Positions 37,430 through 49,298 of a stretch of 64,000 bases of DNA are shown here, in pieces. The stretch comes from Kalmusia sp. IMI 367209 (Eukaryota > Ascomycota > Dothideomycetes > Pleosporales > Didymosphaeriaceae): positions 1,860,001 through 1,924,000 of the forward strand of contig JAPEUQ010000007.1 of the NCBI GenBank assembly GCA_027946365.1. The letters run 5' to 3'. The translations under genes and the position numbers were made by a program. Numbering within the stretch: position 1 is the stretch's first letter; each line of letters opens with the position of its first letter. The notes below the pieces were generated by a model. The model had not been told where the DNA came from. It saw nothing but the letters and a program-made list of their open reading frames with translations, and made no database searches.

Positions 37430-39222
37430 ATGAAGCTCACATGGTTATTGTCTTTGGTAGTGGGTACCTCTGCTCTATCCCTTCGAACATATGGTCATCA
37501 GCACGCACCGACCGTTAGGGTGCGCAATGGCACCTACAAAGGCATCCACTCGGATCAATATAATCAAGATTTTTTCTTAGGAGTACCTTTCGCGCAGCCC
37601 CCGACAGGCGACTTGCGATTCCGAAATCCAAGGTCACTAAATTCTTCTTGGAAGGGGGAACGCGATGCAACTGCATTCTCGCCTGCGTGCGTGGGATATG
37701 GCGTAAGTGATCCATCATATCAAAACAAGAAGTTGTTGTATTCATATACATAGGCCTCTCAAATGGGTTACAATGTGTCGGAAGACTGTCTCTACCTGAA
37801 TGTTGTTCGACCATCAGGCATTCATAAGAAACATGGTGGTCTCCCGGTGGCAGTGTGGATCTACGGCGGTGGCTTCGTTCAAGGAAGTGGCGTTGATTTA
37901 CGATACAATCTCTCCTTCATTGTACAAGAATCTGCCAACCTAGGACAGCCTATACTAGGCATTACACTCAATTATCGCCTCAGCGCCTGGGGCTTCTTAC
38001 AAGGTGATGAAGTGCGCAAAAGTGGAGACACAAATGTAGGCTTGCGCGATCAACGACTTGCTCTACACTGGATACGAGAGAATGTCGCTGCTTTCGGAGG
38101 CGACCCCAACAAGGTCACCATCTGGGGCCAGTCTGCCGGCGCTGCATCTGTAGGAATGCACCTCATTGCTTACAACGGGCGAGATGACAAACTCTTTCGC
38201 TCTGCTATCATGGAAAGTGGCGCTCCCATTGCTGTTTCCGATCCAGACCGCAAGAGTTTTTTTCAAGGAGCATACCAGAATTTAACCAAAAACACCGGAT
38301 GCAGTGACGCGACTGATACGTTGGAGTGTCTGCGAGCTCTGCCTTATGAGACGCTCAATGCCGCCATCAACACGACTGCACTGAACAGCATCTGGTTTCC
38401 TCAAATCGACGGCGATATCATAGCGCGACATTCATCTCAGCAATTGAGCGACGGTGCTTTCGTCCACGTGCCCATCATCATCGGCGCAAATTCTGATGAA
38501 GGCACTTCTTTCTCGCCTAAAGGTATCAATAATACAGAAATTTTCAAGGCTGACATAAAGGGTATTTTCCCCATGTTCACTCAAGTCGTCCGAGCTGACA
38601 ATCGAAAACAGTCTCCGCCCCACTTATGAATGACTCCTTCGCCGGCCGGGTCTTAGCAGCATACCCTGATGACCCGTCTCAAAATGTTCTCGCCAACTTG
38701 GGACCTACATATAGGCCTGGCCCACCGTATGGGGAGCAATACCGGCGAGCAGCAACCTATTACGGCGACTCGACTTTCATCGCCAGCAGACGGCTCTCTT
38801 GCGAAACATGGGCCGCAGCCGGGCTGACAGCGTACTGCTTCCGTTTCAATGCAATCCCAGCGTGGGCAACACCCCTCGACGGCGCCACACACTTCGTTGA
38901 AGTAGCATTTGCTATGCTAAATTTACTTGGGATTGGATACCCACCAGTACGCATACCACCGTTCCAGGGGAAACCAAAAAGCTACGCCGACCTGGCAAGA
39001 CTGATGAGCAGCGATTGGATTCGGTTTGTCAATTCTGGAAATGTCAATGCCAAGGCGAGGACAAGGTCATTCGGAGTCCCAGCCTGGCCCAAGTACAATT
39101 TGAATAAGCCAGAGGACTTTGTGTATGATGCTAATGTGACAAGTTACGTAGAAGCGGATACTTATCGTGAGGAAGGAATTAGTCTCATCAATAGTGGCGT
39201 ATTTTCAGTGTATGGACGATGA
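37430..39222 (+). CDS. secreted type B carboxylesterase/lipase
   Basis: Second alpha/beta hydrolase of the cholinesterase-like family. Three exons (37430-37702, 37754-38561, 38612-39222) give 563 residues. The second intron is needed to pass a stop near 38628; its splice sites GTATTT and AACAG restore the frame to [21 protein letters not shown] signal peptide starts the protein ([17 protein letters not shown]). Blocks: [40 protein letters not shown], and the elbow WGQSAGAAS. The acid is Glu in ANSDEGTSF and the base His in ATHFVEVAF. It is only moderately similar to its divergent neighbour, so the pair is not a recent duplication. Confidence 0.92.
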
Positions 39223-40780
39223 GGTATGAGATATGATTTTATACTCATGAAAATAAAAGCTTTAAATGCTCAAGCGGCATCAGTTCACACTTGCATTCGC
39301 CCATTCAAGGATATATTTTCACAGCTGTCTTAGCTCGTCTCCAGAGGGTCAAAATAGCGATCATCGAACGGTGGAGAAAATATGGGCCCTACACGTTACA
39401 ATGACATTTGTAGAAGCGGAAGTCTATATCAGAGGATTACTAAGTCGCCAGTTCACGATACGCAGTGACACGCTCAGCAATCGTTCCGCGATCTCCTTCA
39501 GAAGCCTATAGTATGTCTGCTAATCGCCCGTTACTTTCATCGTTTTTGCCAATCCCGGTGTTACTCACAGCATCTGTTGACGCGCATACTGTGGATTCCC
39601 AACAAATAACTTTCAGCAACAAATGAAGTAGCCTGCAGCAATACCATAATCATATATAATTGCGCTCGGATAACTGTGACGGTATGTCAAAGCAAAAGGT
39701 GCCTACAGAGACCTCTGTGACTGGAGCCAGATATGTCTAACAAGATCTAGCGGAGTATGCCAAACTAAAGAGACTAGTTACTATTCTATCGCCTTTTCAA
39801 AAGATTCACTCGAACTACTCCTTCATTCCGATGGCGTCCACACTGCTCACCACATCCTATGAACTTTTTGTGAAGATCTAAATCGCAAAAGTTCTAAATA
39901 GAGAACCGTCTCGCTTCGATAGTTTAGGGGCACTCTTCAACAACTATATGTACATAATGGATATACTACAAAGTTATGTTAACGCTGAGTTGTGGAGTGA
40001 TTTGCTGTACTGTACATATTGTCGTTACTCCCCTCAGGAGGAAATTCGCTGACTCTGATCTAGGTTATGGCTTTCGCCCCCTCGCTCCTATGTAAGATTC
40101 GCAGGAGGGAGGGAGGGCAGCTTCTAGAACGATCAGTCGATCCAAAGAGTATTTCAGATGACAAACCACAGTACAGACTTTCAATTAAGTCCCTTATCGG
40201 CATTTCAGACCACTGCCGTAAAACCGTTATCGCGTCATACACTGTATCAGTGACGACCAAGCCTATTATAGTTACTGTGTATATTATCGATAATAACTGA
40301 CATGACAATATCTGCTTCTGAAGGTATTTTGTACTTAGTCCCCTTAAGTTATCGACTCAGAACCAAACGCTAATCATATGGCTTTATGGATGCGATGTTC
40401 TACATTCCCTCGGGAATAAACGCTGCCCCCCTCGTCGGCGCTCAGCTGTATCATAAGCACTACCCCACGGAGGATTTTACTATTTCGCAGCTAGCTAGTC
40501 GAACTCCACAATTGTGGACCTTTTGCGTGCCTTGTTGAGTATAGCCGCTGTTGTGCGGGGTAAAAGCTACGCTCTGATTGATCACTTGGTCTGGTTCCGA
40601 GGTAAGCTTGCCACTGACACCTTCAGTTCAAAAAGTACGAATGCCACATCGCGTGCCTGTTCTCAAGTTTTCCTATTCCTCCTATTCATATTGTTCGATT
40701 TGACATTGGAGAATTGGGACCTACTCGTTACATTTGATTTTTCCATTTCTTCGACGTATCATTAATATCACGATCCGAAA
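39223..40780. other. long AT-rich gene-free region
   Basis: 1.56 kb without a supportable gene. Open frames are short and overlap on both strands. The sequence is visibly richer in A and T and in TA steps than the coding parts. It may be decayed repeat DNA; no terminal repeats or transposase fragments were recognised. The last 300 bases include the promoter of the aldolase/adducin gene. Confidence 0.45.
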
Positions 40781-41760
40781 ATGTCCCCTCCATCAGCGAT
40801 TGAACCCCACCAAAACGGCGACTCAAAGCCTTCTAACATCGCACCTCTCGAACCAGGACTGACCGAAACCCAAGCGATTGTACAGAAGACGAAGATCCCT
40901 GGGCCTCCAAAATTTGATGATCCTCACAAGGAGCGCGCGTTCTTAAAAGGCAGATTGGCTGGTAAACATCTCATGTACAGCGGAAGCTACCGGGTACTGA
41001 CACCCACCCAGCTGCATTTCGCATCTTCGGCAAATATGGCTTCGACGAAGGTGTAGCAGGACATATAACGTTGCGCGATCCTGTAGATCCAACGACCTTT
41101 TGGGTAAACCCATTTGGTGTGGCTTTCAGCCTCATCAAGGCATCAGATCTTATCCGTGTGAACGAAGAGGGAGAGGTTATCGATGGTGGAGAGTGCAGGC
41201 TGTTGAACACTGCGGCATATATGATTCATTCGGCAATTCATCAAGCAAGACCTGATGTGATTGCTGCAGCTCATTCGCATACCATCTATGGCCGTTCATT
41301 TTGTTCCCTCGGAAGGAAGCTAGATACAATTACGCAAGATTCGTGCGCATTCCACAACGTGAGTTTATCATATGGTAGTATTTATTGCAGCTGACAGAGG
41401 CAGGATCACGTCCTTTATTCTTCCTTCAACGGTGTCGTCCTCGCAAAAGAAGAGGGAGGCAACATTGCTCGGACACTTGGACCTCGCAAAGCTGCACTTC
41501 TCCAGAACCACGGTCTTTTAACAGTCGGCCACACTATCGAAGAAGCGGTATTCTGGTTTGTTAGCCTCGACAAATGCTGCCACGCACAGCTATTGGCTGA
41601 TGCTGCCGCCGCTGGACGGGGCGGCGAACCAATCAAGATCGATGAAGAAGACGCTGCGTTTACGTATAAGACTGTAGGAACTCCGATGGCAGGATGGTTC
41701 TCGGCGAAACCATTGTTTGATGTGATTCATAAAGAGACTGGAGGCGACTATCTAGAATGA
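40781..41760 (+). CDS. class II aldolase/adducin-domain protein
   Basis: Three exons (40781-40961, 41012-41358, 41404-41760) give 294 residues. The domain starts after about 55 variable residues: AFRIFGKYGFDEGVAGHIT, then TFWVNPFGVAFSLIKASDLI, HSAIHQARPDVIAAAHSH, and LGPRKAALLQNHGLLTVGHT. The zinc-binding histidines of class II aldolases are present in AAHSH and in the NHG block. Bacterial relatives cleave sugar phosphates; the fungal proteins are mostly uncharacterised and may act on small hydroxy-keto compounds in the cytosol. The end, GTPMAGWFSAKPLFD, is typical for the fungal group. Confidence 0.92.
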
Positions 41761-42132
41761 ATTGCAGAAATACGTAAACTGTCTAGCTTACAGAGGAGCA
41801 TCCTGCTTAAACTCCCTCTTGGCGCCTCTTTAGTGAAGCACTGCCTGTACATATGGGTATTCGTAGCACATGTCAATGTTGCTTGTCTGGCTAGGGCCAA
41901 TGAGCGCAGTTCGTAGACGCCTGCCCGAAATCCCGGTCGGAGACCTCGTTTTAGTAACCGAGAGCTGAACTCAATACGATAGCGCGGGCGCGACCCGATA
42001 GACCCCACGTGCAGCCTAATGCTGGGAAACAGTCAGTATTACCTGCGCCTCACCATGCAATATACCGAAGCCCAGCTTGTGCACTTCTCCCTTTTTACAG
42101 ACGCGCAAAGCTGATCTCTCAGCTCCATCAAC
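41761..42132. other. intergenic region
   Basis: Promoter of the patatin-like gene and the 3' end of the gene before it. Nothing else is seen. Confidence 0.4.
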
Positions 42133-44118
42133 ATGTCCTTGGACGGATCAACTTTGCTTGCAACCTCGGTACTTAACGCGCAAGATTCCACATATGCGAC
42201 CTCCCCTCTGTCAGGAATCGGAAACGGTTACAACATCGACAATACGGGCTACTGTTTGCTATCTCTCGATGGAGGCGGTGTACGAGGACTCTCCACGTTG
42301 TATATATTACAGGGTATCATGAATCGCTTGAATTTTTTGCGTGGAGAGGCAGGCTTGCAACCGCGCAAGCCTTGCGAGATATTCGATCTAATTGGGGGAA
42401 CGAGTACTGGAGGGTAAGATTGCAACAGGCCTCTCGATATGAAGTAAACATTAAGTTCCTTTAGTCTCATAGCCATCATGTTAGGCCGTCTAGAAATGTC
42501 TGTGGAACAGTGCATAGCCGCGTATACCAGATTGATGAAGACTGTGTTCGCAAAGAAACAAAGCCGCTCAGTTATAGGTACCCTGCGCGGGGTGCAACCG
42601 CGGTTTTCATCCGAAGCACTCAGAGATGCAGTCGCGCAAGTGATTAAGGAATGCGGACTCCCAGAGGACGAGTTATTTGACAATGGCCAAAAACCACGGT
42701 GTAAAGTGTATGTTATTTCACCACGAATGTGTAACGGGGTTAGCGATGGTCAGAGACTACGGCTTACCTATGATTGCAGATTCGTTTGCACCAAATTCCA
42801 GAAAACGAACGCGTCCACTCGCTTGCGAAACTACCGTTTACCGTCCGGCGACGACCATCGTCCTACCATCCTCCAAGCTGCGCTCGCAACATCTGCAGCA
42901 CCGACATACTTCTCTGATATCGCTATTGACGGTATGAAATTTGTCGATGGTGCGCTTGGTGCCAATAATCCTGCATTTGAGGTAGTAGAAGAGGCTTCTG
43001 ATCTCTGGTGTGAAGATACGGGCAACATCCAGTCCCTCACCAAGTGCTTCATTTCCATTGGTACAGGGCACCCGGGGATACGCAGTGTGTCTGATAGAGG
43101 CCTGAGGCATTTGGTAGAGACACTCAAGAAAGAGGCGACCGAGACGGAGAACACGAACAATATCTTTCTAGGCCAGTGGAGGGAGCATTTGGACAATGGA
43201 AGATGTTTTCGATTTAATGTCGATCATGGCTTAGAGGATGTCGGTTTGGCTGAGTGGGAGCAGGGCGATTTATTGAAAAGTTCAACAGCGACTTATTTGA
43301 AGGGCAGAAATACCATTGGATTAGTGAAGTCATGCGTGGCAAACCTACGCATGAAAGAATGTACGTAGACCTTTTCATTAGTACAATCCGTTATACGAAT
43401 TACAGTCAACTTAGTCGTGCTGCTAACGATTTCATGGACTCAAAGATCAAGCTATTACAGATGCCGACAAGAAGCTCAAAGAGAATATGCATTTGAAGTC
43501 CGCACAAAACATCCAACCAATGGTCTCACGACCGACTATGTCTGAAATAGGTATGTCGCCCGAAACTGATCAATATATATCTTCTAACCCATAATCTCCT
43601 CAGCTGAACTGGTAAAGACAGGCAATGCGAACCTGAAGATTCCTTACGCTAGGCGGACTCAGACAAATCTTCTCAACGCACGCCACTGCTTTCATAAAGC
43701 CCTTCACTATCTCCAAAACGACCCTGCATCGTCTCCAAAAGAGGTGGCTCGCGTCTGTCAGAAATTACTAGAGACAGATCTCGGCCTGAGTATGAAAGCG
43801 CCTTCATCAAACCACCATGAACGAAGACAACACGCAGATCAAGCTTTAGAATATGGGCAAGCGGCTCTAGATAATTGCGTGCGCATCAATAATCAGACAA
43901 TGGTGGTTCAGGTTCAATTCATGCTTGCTGCGCTAGGAATATGGAGAGTGTATATACAGGCAAAGGCAAGTGGGGCAGAACCTAGATTTTGTCTAGGCAG
44001 AGAGGACGCTCTTACCCAAATGCACCATGTATTGAATGCATTGAAGAGCATCCCAAATATGGATCATGCAGGTTATGAAGAGGAGGCGAGATATTATGCA
44101 AAGTGGTTAGATAGATAG
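42133..44118 (+). CDS. patatin-like phospholipase
   Basis: A serine acyl hydrolase that would cleave fatty acids from phospholipids. Five exons (42133-42413, 42465-42707, 42780-43360, 43461-43550, 43604-44118) give 569 residues. The patatin domain spans about residues 40-380: oxyanion loop LSLDGGGVRGLSTLYIL, nucleophile elbow GTSTGG (across the first intron), and the Asp of the dyad in VDGALGANNP. The third intron is about 100 bases; I place its acceptor at 43460 with a branch-like gctaac upstream. The C-terminal 190 residues are helical with repeated Leu/Ala patterns (NARHCFHKALHYLQNDP) and no named domain. Similar patatin domains serve as effectors of fungal NOD-like receptors, but no NACHT domain is present here. 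Confidence 0.9.
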
Positions 44119-44777
44119 AGACGATGGGCATTGGGCTGTGATTACAGGCCGTAGTAAGTGCAAGTTTTCCACATGTCAAGTTTGACACTCCTTGTAAAGA
44201 AGGAGCTGCAGAAACGTGAAGTTGAAACTCGAAAATTCCAAAAGTAAAAATAATCCCCAGTCGGTTCCGATATGTCGGGGGATCACTTCCGAATAGATCG
44301 CGCTAGGAATTTGCGTGGAGGGATCGGCAGCCTTGCCTGCCTAGTCATGCCAGTCGCCCGCAATCGGCATCGTGTTGGGTACCAAAATGACCCAATATGC
44401 ATTGATATCTAATAATGGATTCTTTATCATAGCGATCTCAAAGTTCCTCGTGACCCCCAAAAAGAGCAGGGCTCGAACCAGATGCCAGCATTTCCAAGCA
44501 TTCACACAAGAGGTTTTAGCGCTTGTGGCTGCTGCACCCCTGCCAATCGCAGTACGCACGACTGTTCTAGGAGAGAACAAGCGAGACTGAACCAGTAACA
44601 TCGCGTCGGTGTCCGAGTGCGCCTCGTTTAATTTCAAATTTCAGCTTGGAATACGAGCTTAGTTACTTTGCTTGCAATTGACTCTTGTCGTGTCCCTTCA
44701 TGATTCACTTGCATTACCAACAGTTCCTCGTCGTTCTTTGAAGAGCTTGCATACAGCAATCGAAAATACCCAGAACC
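44119..44777. other. intergenic region
   Basis: No gene is supported. A frame on the - strand (44341-44637) has no domain and no splice partner. Confidence 0.4.
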
Positions 44778-45686
44778 ATGAGGATACCGACTTCCTCTAG
44801 TGATTCGAAACGTCGCGATCATCTTCTCTTTGCGATTGTGCTTCTGTTCGTGTCGCATGCCGAGGCGCAAGTTGGCCTAGCGACTCAAGATATTACAACC
44901 ATTTCTGCTTTCTCTCTCCAAAAAGCCTGCGCACAATCCTGTTTCGTACAACCAGAGGCAATTTGTCCATACGATGTAATCGGAAGTAAAATCGGATGTC
45001 AGACATGGGCCTGCAATGTCGCTACATGGCTTGCCACAAATGATTGCTATTGCAGAACAGACTTGCAACAGCCGGCCCTCGACTTTATCTCCAGTTGCGT
45101 TTCACGATCATGCACTGTTGGAGATAATAGGAAAGATGTGTCAACTGCAGCAAGTCTTTATGGACGATATTGCAATGACAAGGGCTATCACACACCAACG
45201 GGACCAGCCCAGATAAGTGCAACGACGACCGGCGGAACAGGTGCAACAACCGGAGCTGGTATATTCAACCCGGCACCATCATCAACGTCGAGCAGTACTA
45301 CAGATAGCTCCTCTTCGGGGGGCAGTAAACTCTCTTTATCGACAATCATTGGAATAGTCGTCGGAAGTCTAGCGGGTCTTGCTTTCCTAGCAGTCGCTGT
45401 GAAAGTCATTCTCAGTACTTGCAGGAGAAACAGAAGCAATACAGATGTCTACCCTCGACAACAACCCATGGAACCAATGCACCCGATGCAACCCCCGGCT
45501 TATCAACAACCCGCACCTGTTTTTCCAATGAATCATTATCAAGGATCCGAGCCCTACTATCCGAGACCGAGTCCGAATTTGGATCAGGAAGTTGGCCCCG
45601 AGGACTCTGTGTCAGTGGTGTCTGGAGGGCCGAGGAACCCGCCCACACTTGTGTCGGCTGCACATTATCCACCAAGAAGATGGTAG
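44778..45686 (+). CDS. CFEM-like cysteine-rich single-pass membrane protein
   Basis: A single-exon gene of 302 residues. An N-terminal hydrophobic stretch (LLFAIVLLFVSHAEA, residues about 16-31) is the signal peptide. The extracellular part, residues about 40-130, holds some ten cysteines in a CFEM-like order: CAQSC, a later CYC pair, and CVSRSC. A Ser/Thr/Gly linker follows, then one membrane helix (IIGIVVGSLAGLAFLAVAV, about 188-208), a basic stop-transfer CRRNR and a Pro/Gln/Met-rich cytosolic tail. CFEM proteins bind haem or sense the surface; the classic spacing is not perfect here, so I call it CFEM-like. A cell-surface sensor is the best guess. Confidence 0.82.
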   Translation: MRIPTSSSDSKRRDHLLFAIVLLFVSHAEAQVGLATQDITTISAFSLQKACAQSCFVQPEAICPYDVIGSKIGCQTWACNVATWLATNDCYCRTDLQQPALDFISSCVSRSCTVGDNRKDVSTAASLYGRYCNDKGYHTPTGPAQISATTTGGTGATTGAGIFNPAPSSTSSSTTDSSSSGGSKLSLSTIIGIVVGSLAGLAFLAVAVKVILSTCRRNRSNTDVYPRQQPMEPMHPMQPPAYQQPAPVFPMNHYQGSEPYYPRPSPNLDQEVGPEDSVSVVSGGPRNPPTLVSAAHYPPRRW

Positions 45687-46451
45687 AGCAATTTTCCCCT
45701 TTTTGTTCTACTTTCGAGCTGCTCTACTTTCGAGCAGCGAATACATTTCCTAACATCTACATATGCTACGGCTGTTAACCTCTTCTATGATGTATGATAT
45801 ACCGAAAGAGGAAAAACGTCTCTTTTGGACCCGCTTAGATCACAATCCACCATTCGAAATTATGTTCCTCGAGCATACCAAAAGAGACAAGTTAGGCTAT
45901 AAACTCACGGAAACGGACGTATATTTGGCGTTCGTTCTCAACATACAACGGTGTTCATTGGTGGGGAAAGTTGAATATAGACAAAGTTAAACGCAAGGAT
46001 TTTGCGATAAACGTAAATGACTTAGTCTTAATTTTGAGGTTCTTGGAATCATAACATTGATGTATTTGTGGTGAATTTGTGCAGCTCAATTTGTATGTGA
46101 ACCTATCGGAGGAATTACCAAATTATGCGGGGTAATCAGCCCAGAACTGGAACTTCAGCGGGAAAAGGCCTAACTAGTCTATATGCCTTTGTTCTAAGTA
46201 AATTGCACGATTAACATGGGTACCGCAGGTTGAATTACCCCTTTCAGTAATTACTTGATGAAACAATCTATTTGTATGCTCCACCAATAGTCCCGAGGCA
46301 AAAGGCAATGCGACTTTATGTCAGAGAAATTGATTAACGAAGATGCGATACGTCACTAATAAGGAAGACTAATGTATAAGAAGTATCGAGACGCAGCTTG
46401 AATAGCGCAGTCTACACATCTATACGCTCCCGCCATCGTGTGAAGTCAACA
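45687..46451. other. intergenic region
   Basis: AT-rich, with no supportable gene. An ATG at 46398 in frame with the next gene would add 18 residues before its signal peptide; I prefer 46452. Confidence 0.4.
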
Positions 46452-47307
46452 ATGCCATCTCTTCAGCAACTTGTTTCTGCGGCCACTATAGCCCTCTTGG
46501 CTTCCACAGCCGAGGGAGCTATGGGCCCATATTTCAGTACTGGTCCAGTTGGAAGTGGCTCTTGGATTCGAGAAACTACCTCAACACTTACTCTTCCTAA
46601 AGCGCCAAACACCGCTAATGGAATTACCTCCCTCTGGGTTGGTATGGGAACCTCGAATGGCGATCTCATTCAATCTATTGCAGATAATTATAAATCAACA
46701 TCCTGGGATATCTTTGCGTACACACTCATGAAGACTGGGCGTATGTAAATTTTTTTTCATCTCTAGTTATCTTCACCGGCACAAGCAAGTACTTACGACT
46801 GCAGCAAACTCGCAGATGCCAATTCAGGCTCCAGGTGGAACGGCCAAGCAGGGAGACAAGATTACTATGCATTGTAGGTTGATCTACTACGATCCGCAAT
46901 CATCTAGGTGCTCACAGCGTGCACACAGACAAATATGACGACGCAAGCGGAAACTATACTCAAACCGTACTCGTAAATGGAAAGCAGGTCTCCACACTTT
47001 CAACGAAAGATGGGCATGCGGAAGGCTTCGGCAGTGCTGTTGAGTGTGCCGCTAACGACTGCGGCACCGTGGGTGCTCACAGTAAGTCATTGCCACTGGT
47101 CAATGCTTGCAAACGATGTTGTACTAATATATGGTCTCTTGCGAAGGCTGGACAGATACCAAGATCATCTTGAATACTGCCGACCCTAACTACAGGCAGA
47201 CTATGGGCAAGAGTCAAGGCGTGACCGGAGATATGACCACCAGTGATGGTGGAAAAACCTGGGTCGTGAGCACCATCAACATCCCTCAGTTCAGCTTTGG
47301 CAGTTAG
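46452..47307 (+). CDS. small secreted protein, probable beta-sandwich (concanavalin-like or G1-like)
   Basis: Four exons (46452-46740, 46805-46873, 46929-47081, 47147-47307) give 223 residues. The third exon start is chosen so that the second intron is 55 rather than 34 bases. A signal peptide is clear (LQQLVSAATIALLASTAEG). The mature protein is rich in Thr, Ser, Gly and aromatic residues and in alternating patterns, as in beta-sandwich proteins. SGSWIRETTSTLTLPKAP and ITSLWVGMGTSNGDLIQS recall fungal concanavalin-like secreted proteins and, loosely, G1 (eqolisin) peptidases, which also have a W-x-G block. I cannot confirm the catalytic Gln/Glu pair, so no activity is claimed. Confidence 0.72.
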
Positions 47308-47739
47308 ATAATACGTCGGTAATTCAAACGCAGCGTTGCTGTGGAGATTTACAAATTGCATCATGTCGTTCACTAAGTGTGTTTAAAGTGACTGGAAAGT
47401 TCAATCATATTCCCACTGATCGTCATATAGAGACGAACGACGAATCAGATTGGAACATTCCATAGCCATGGGTCGAGCCCAGGGTAGCGTACATCGTATT
47501 TCCGATTTCATATTGCCTTGCTTATCCAAAACCGATACAAAGGGTATAGAAAGCGTCATCTATGGTGGATGAATAAATTATAGCTCCAGTAAGTTTGTAG
47601 CTGTTTGAAAGAGTACACAAAGAATCTCATCCACAATTTTGATTTTCTATCACCACCGACTGCATGCAGTCAAGATCTACCTATCTACCACAAATCACCA
47701 TTCCATATCCCGTCCAGCTCTAACGTCGCCAACTCCCTA
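47308..47739. other. shared 3' region
   Basis: 432 bases between convergent genes. No gene seen. Confidence 0.4.
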
Positions 47740-48294
47740 TCACACACCCTGCTCCCCTCCAGCCTCCTTCTCCATCTCCACGAAATGCAAGTCCCTCGGT
47801 AGATCCAAATTCTTAAACGCCTCAACTGGGAACGGCGACTTCTCCCCAGTTCTCACATACCCCCTCCTCTCATACCACCCAATCAACAATTCTCGCGTGT
47901 TCAGCGCATTCAACCCAAGCTTCTTAACGCCCCACGTCTTCTGAGCATACTCCTCAGCATGTTCGAGCACGCGGCGCCCCAGTCCGTTACGTTGGTATGT
48001 CTGATCAACAGCTAGCATAGCGAAGCGAGCAAGCTCCTTGCTGCGCTTGATGGTGGCAATGGCACCTATAAGGGTGTCGTCGTTGGTGATGGCCATCAGA
48101 AAAGCGGCATTCGGATTGTTGATAGTGGCGAGCGCTTCTTCCGGCTTCATGGTGAAGCTACGATTGAGCTCCACGTCAGCGGTCCAGCTTTCTCTGCTGT
48201 CGTCGGCGCGGAAGGCGGCTTGCACCAATTGAGCGATTTGGACAGCATCGTCAGGGGTGGCAACGCGGAATTGAATGGGAATGCTGCTAGCCAT
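47740..48294 (-). CDS. GNAT-family N-acetyltransferase
   Basis: A single-exon gene of 184 residues, the normal size for a lone GNAT domain. The N-terminal strand and helix (FRVATPDDAVQIAQLVQAAF) and the acetyl-CoA-binding motif A (AVDQTYQRNGLGRRVLEHAE, with the QxxGxG-type loop QRNGLG) are clear. Motif B follows (LGLNALNTRELLIGWYERRGY), ending in the Tyr often used as a general acid. The protein would acetylate an amine of a small molecule or protein; the substrate is unknown. No signal peptide, so probably cytosolic. Confidence 0.93.
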   Translation of the reverse strand: MASSIPIQFRVATPDDAVQIAQLVQAAFRADDSRESWTADVELNRSFTMKPEEALATINNPNAAFLMAITNDDTLIGAIATIKRSKELARFAMLAVDQTYQRNGLGRRVLEHAEEYAQKTWGVKKLGLNALNTRELLIGWYERRGYVRTGEKSPFPVEAFKNLDLPRDLHFVEMEKEAGGEQGV

Positions 48295-48616
48295 TTTAAA
48301 GGTTGTTGGGTCTCTGCAAAAGATTGTTGATATAGTTTTGATGCTGTGTTGATGGATACTGTTGGATTCTGAAAATCGTTTGCGACGTAGAAGTCTCTTT
48401 ATACTTCTCTTGCCCTAGTCCGCCGTTTTTGTCCAGAGTAACGAAAGTCAGAAAACAGAGGCCGCACAAGGCGTTCCTTGTTCTCTGTAGGACATAGGGC
48501 GCTATTGTAGGTTGTAGGGCGCTGTTCGCACACTCGCAGGATGCCTCATCGTACCTTCCCTCTTTCGACTAGCGTCAAGGGGCTGAAAACAGCGGTCACG
48601 ACACCTTGACCATCAA
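48295..48616. other. intergenic region
   Basis: Holds the acetyltransferase promoter and the 3' end of the Rieske gene. Nothing else is seen. Confidence 0.4.
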
Positions 48617-49298
48617 TCAACCAATTCTTTGCTTTCTCCTAATCCAGACATTCTGCTCTTTACTACCATCCTCACTTGGCCTTAGTTGTACCTCCCACAC
48701 CTGAAGTTTGTAACTCCCACGGTCCGACATGCCGGTGTGCATGTCGAAAGACCAATCGTGTTTCGGACACGTGATGCCTGAGCTCAATGTGATACCAAAA
48801 TCCTCGATATCGAAGGGCGTGCCATTCGAGAGCGGGTATGATGAGTGGGGGCATTCCTGACAGATATCAATCCTCTAGATTACAGCAGATTCGCTCTCAA
48901 TCGCAGAGTTGACTTCGTGAGACCAAAAGCGGGACATCTTTACGTACATGGTTCACAGCGATGAACTTCCCCTTGTACTTGAAAACCATGACTTGATCCT
49001 TCGCATCTCCTGCATCTGAGTCTTTCCACTCGTCGATTGCCACTTCACTCGCTTTTGAGCTGTCCTCTCGCGGCACATGATATATGCGACAGCCAGGAAT
49101 ATATCTCCCGTAGCAGAGGCGTTGTTCGCCAATACGACTGGTGTCTTCGATGTCGGGATATGATGATTCCGGTCCAGCACAAAACCTGATCACAAGATAA
49201 GCGGATGATAAAACATCGCTTGTGGTAGGCAATGGCATCTCATACCAGTCGTTACCCGCTCGGGATGGGGGAGAAAAAGCGCTGATAAAGAATGACAT
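48617..49298 (-). CDS. Rieske [2Fe-2S] domain protein
   Basis: Three exons (49246-49298, 48948-49185, 48617-48856) give 176 residues. The cluster ligands lie in the last exon: CPHSSYPLSNG and, 26 residues later, CPKHDWSFDMHTG, which is the Cys-x-His and Cys-x-x-His pattern of Rieske centres. In front is VMVFKYKGKFIAVNHE, the strand leading into the cluster, and after it VWEVQLRP. There is no catalytic mononuclear-iron domain, so this is a stand-alone ferredoxin-like carrier or regulatory subunit rather than a full oxygenase. The N-terminus is short and carries no clear targeting signal. It sits 0.3 kb upstream of the acetyltransferase on the same strand. Confidence 0.9.
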
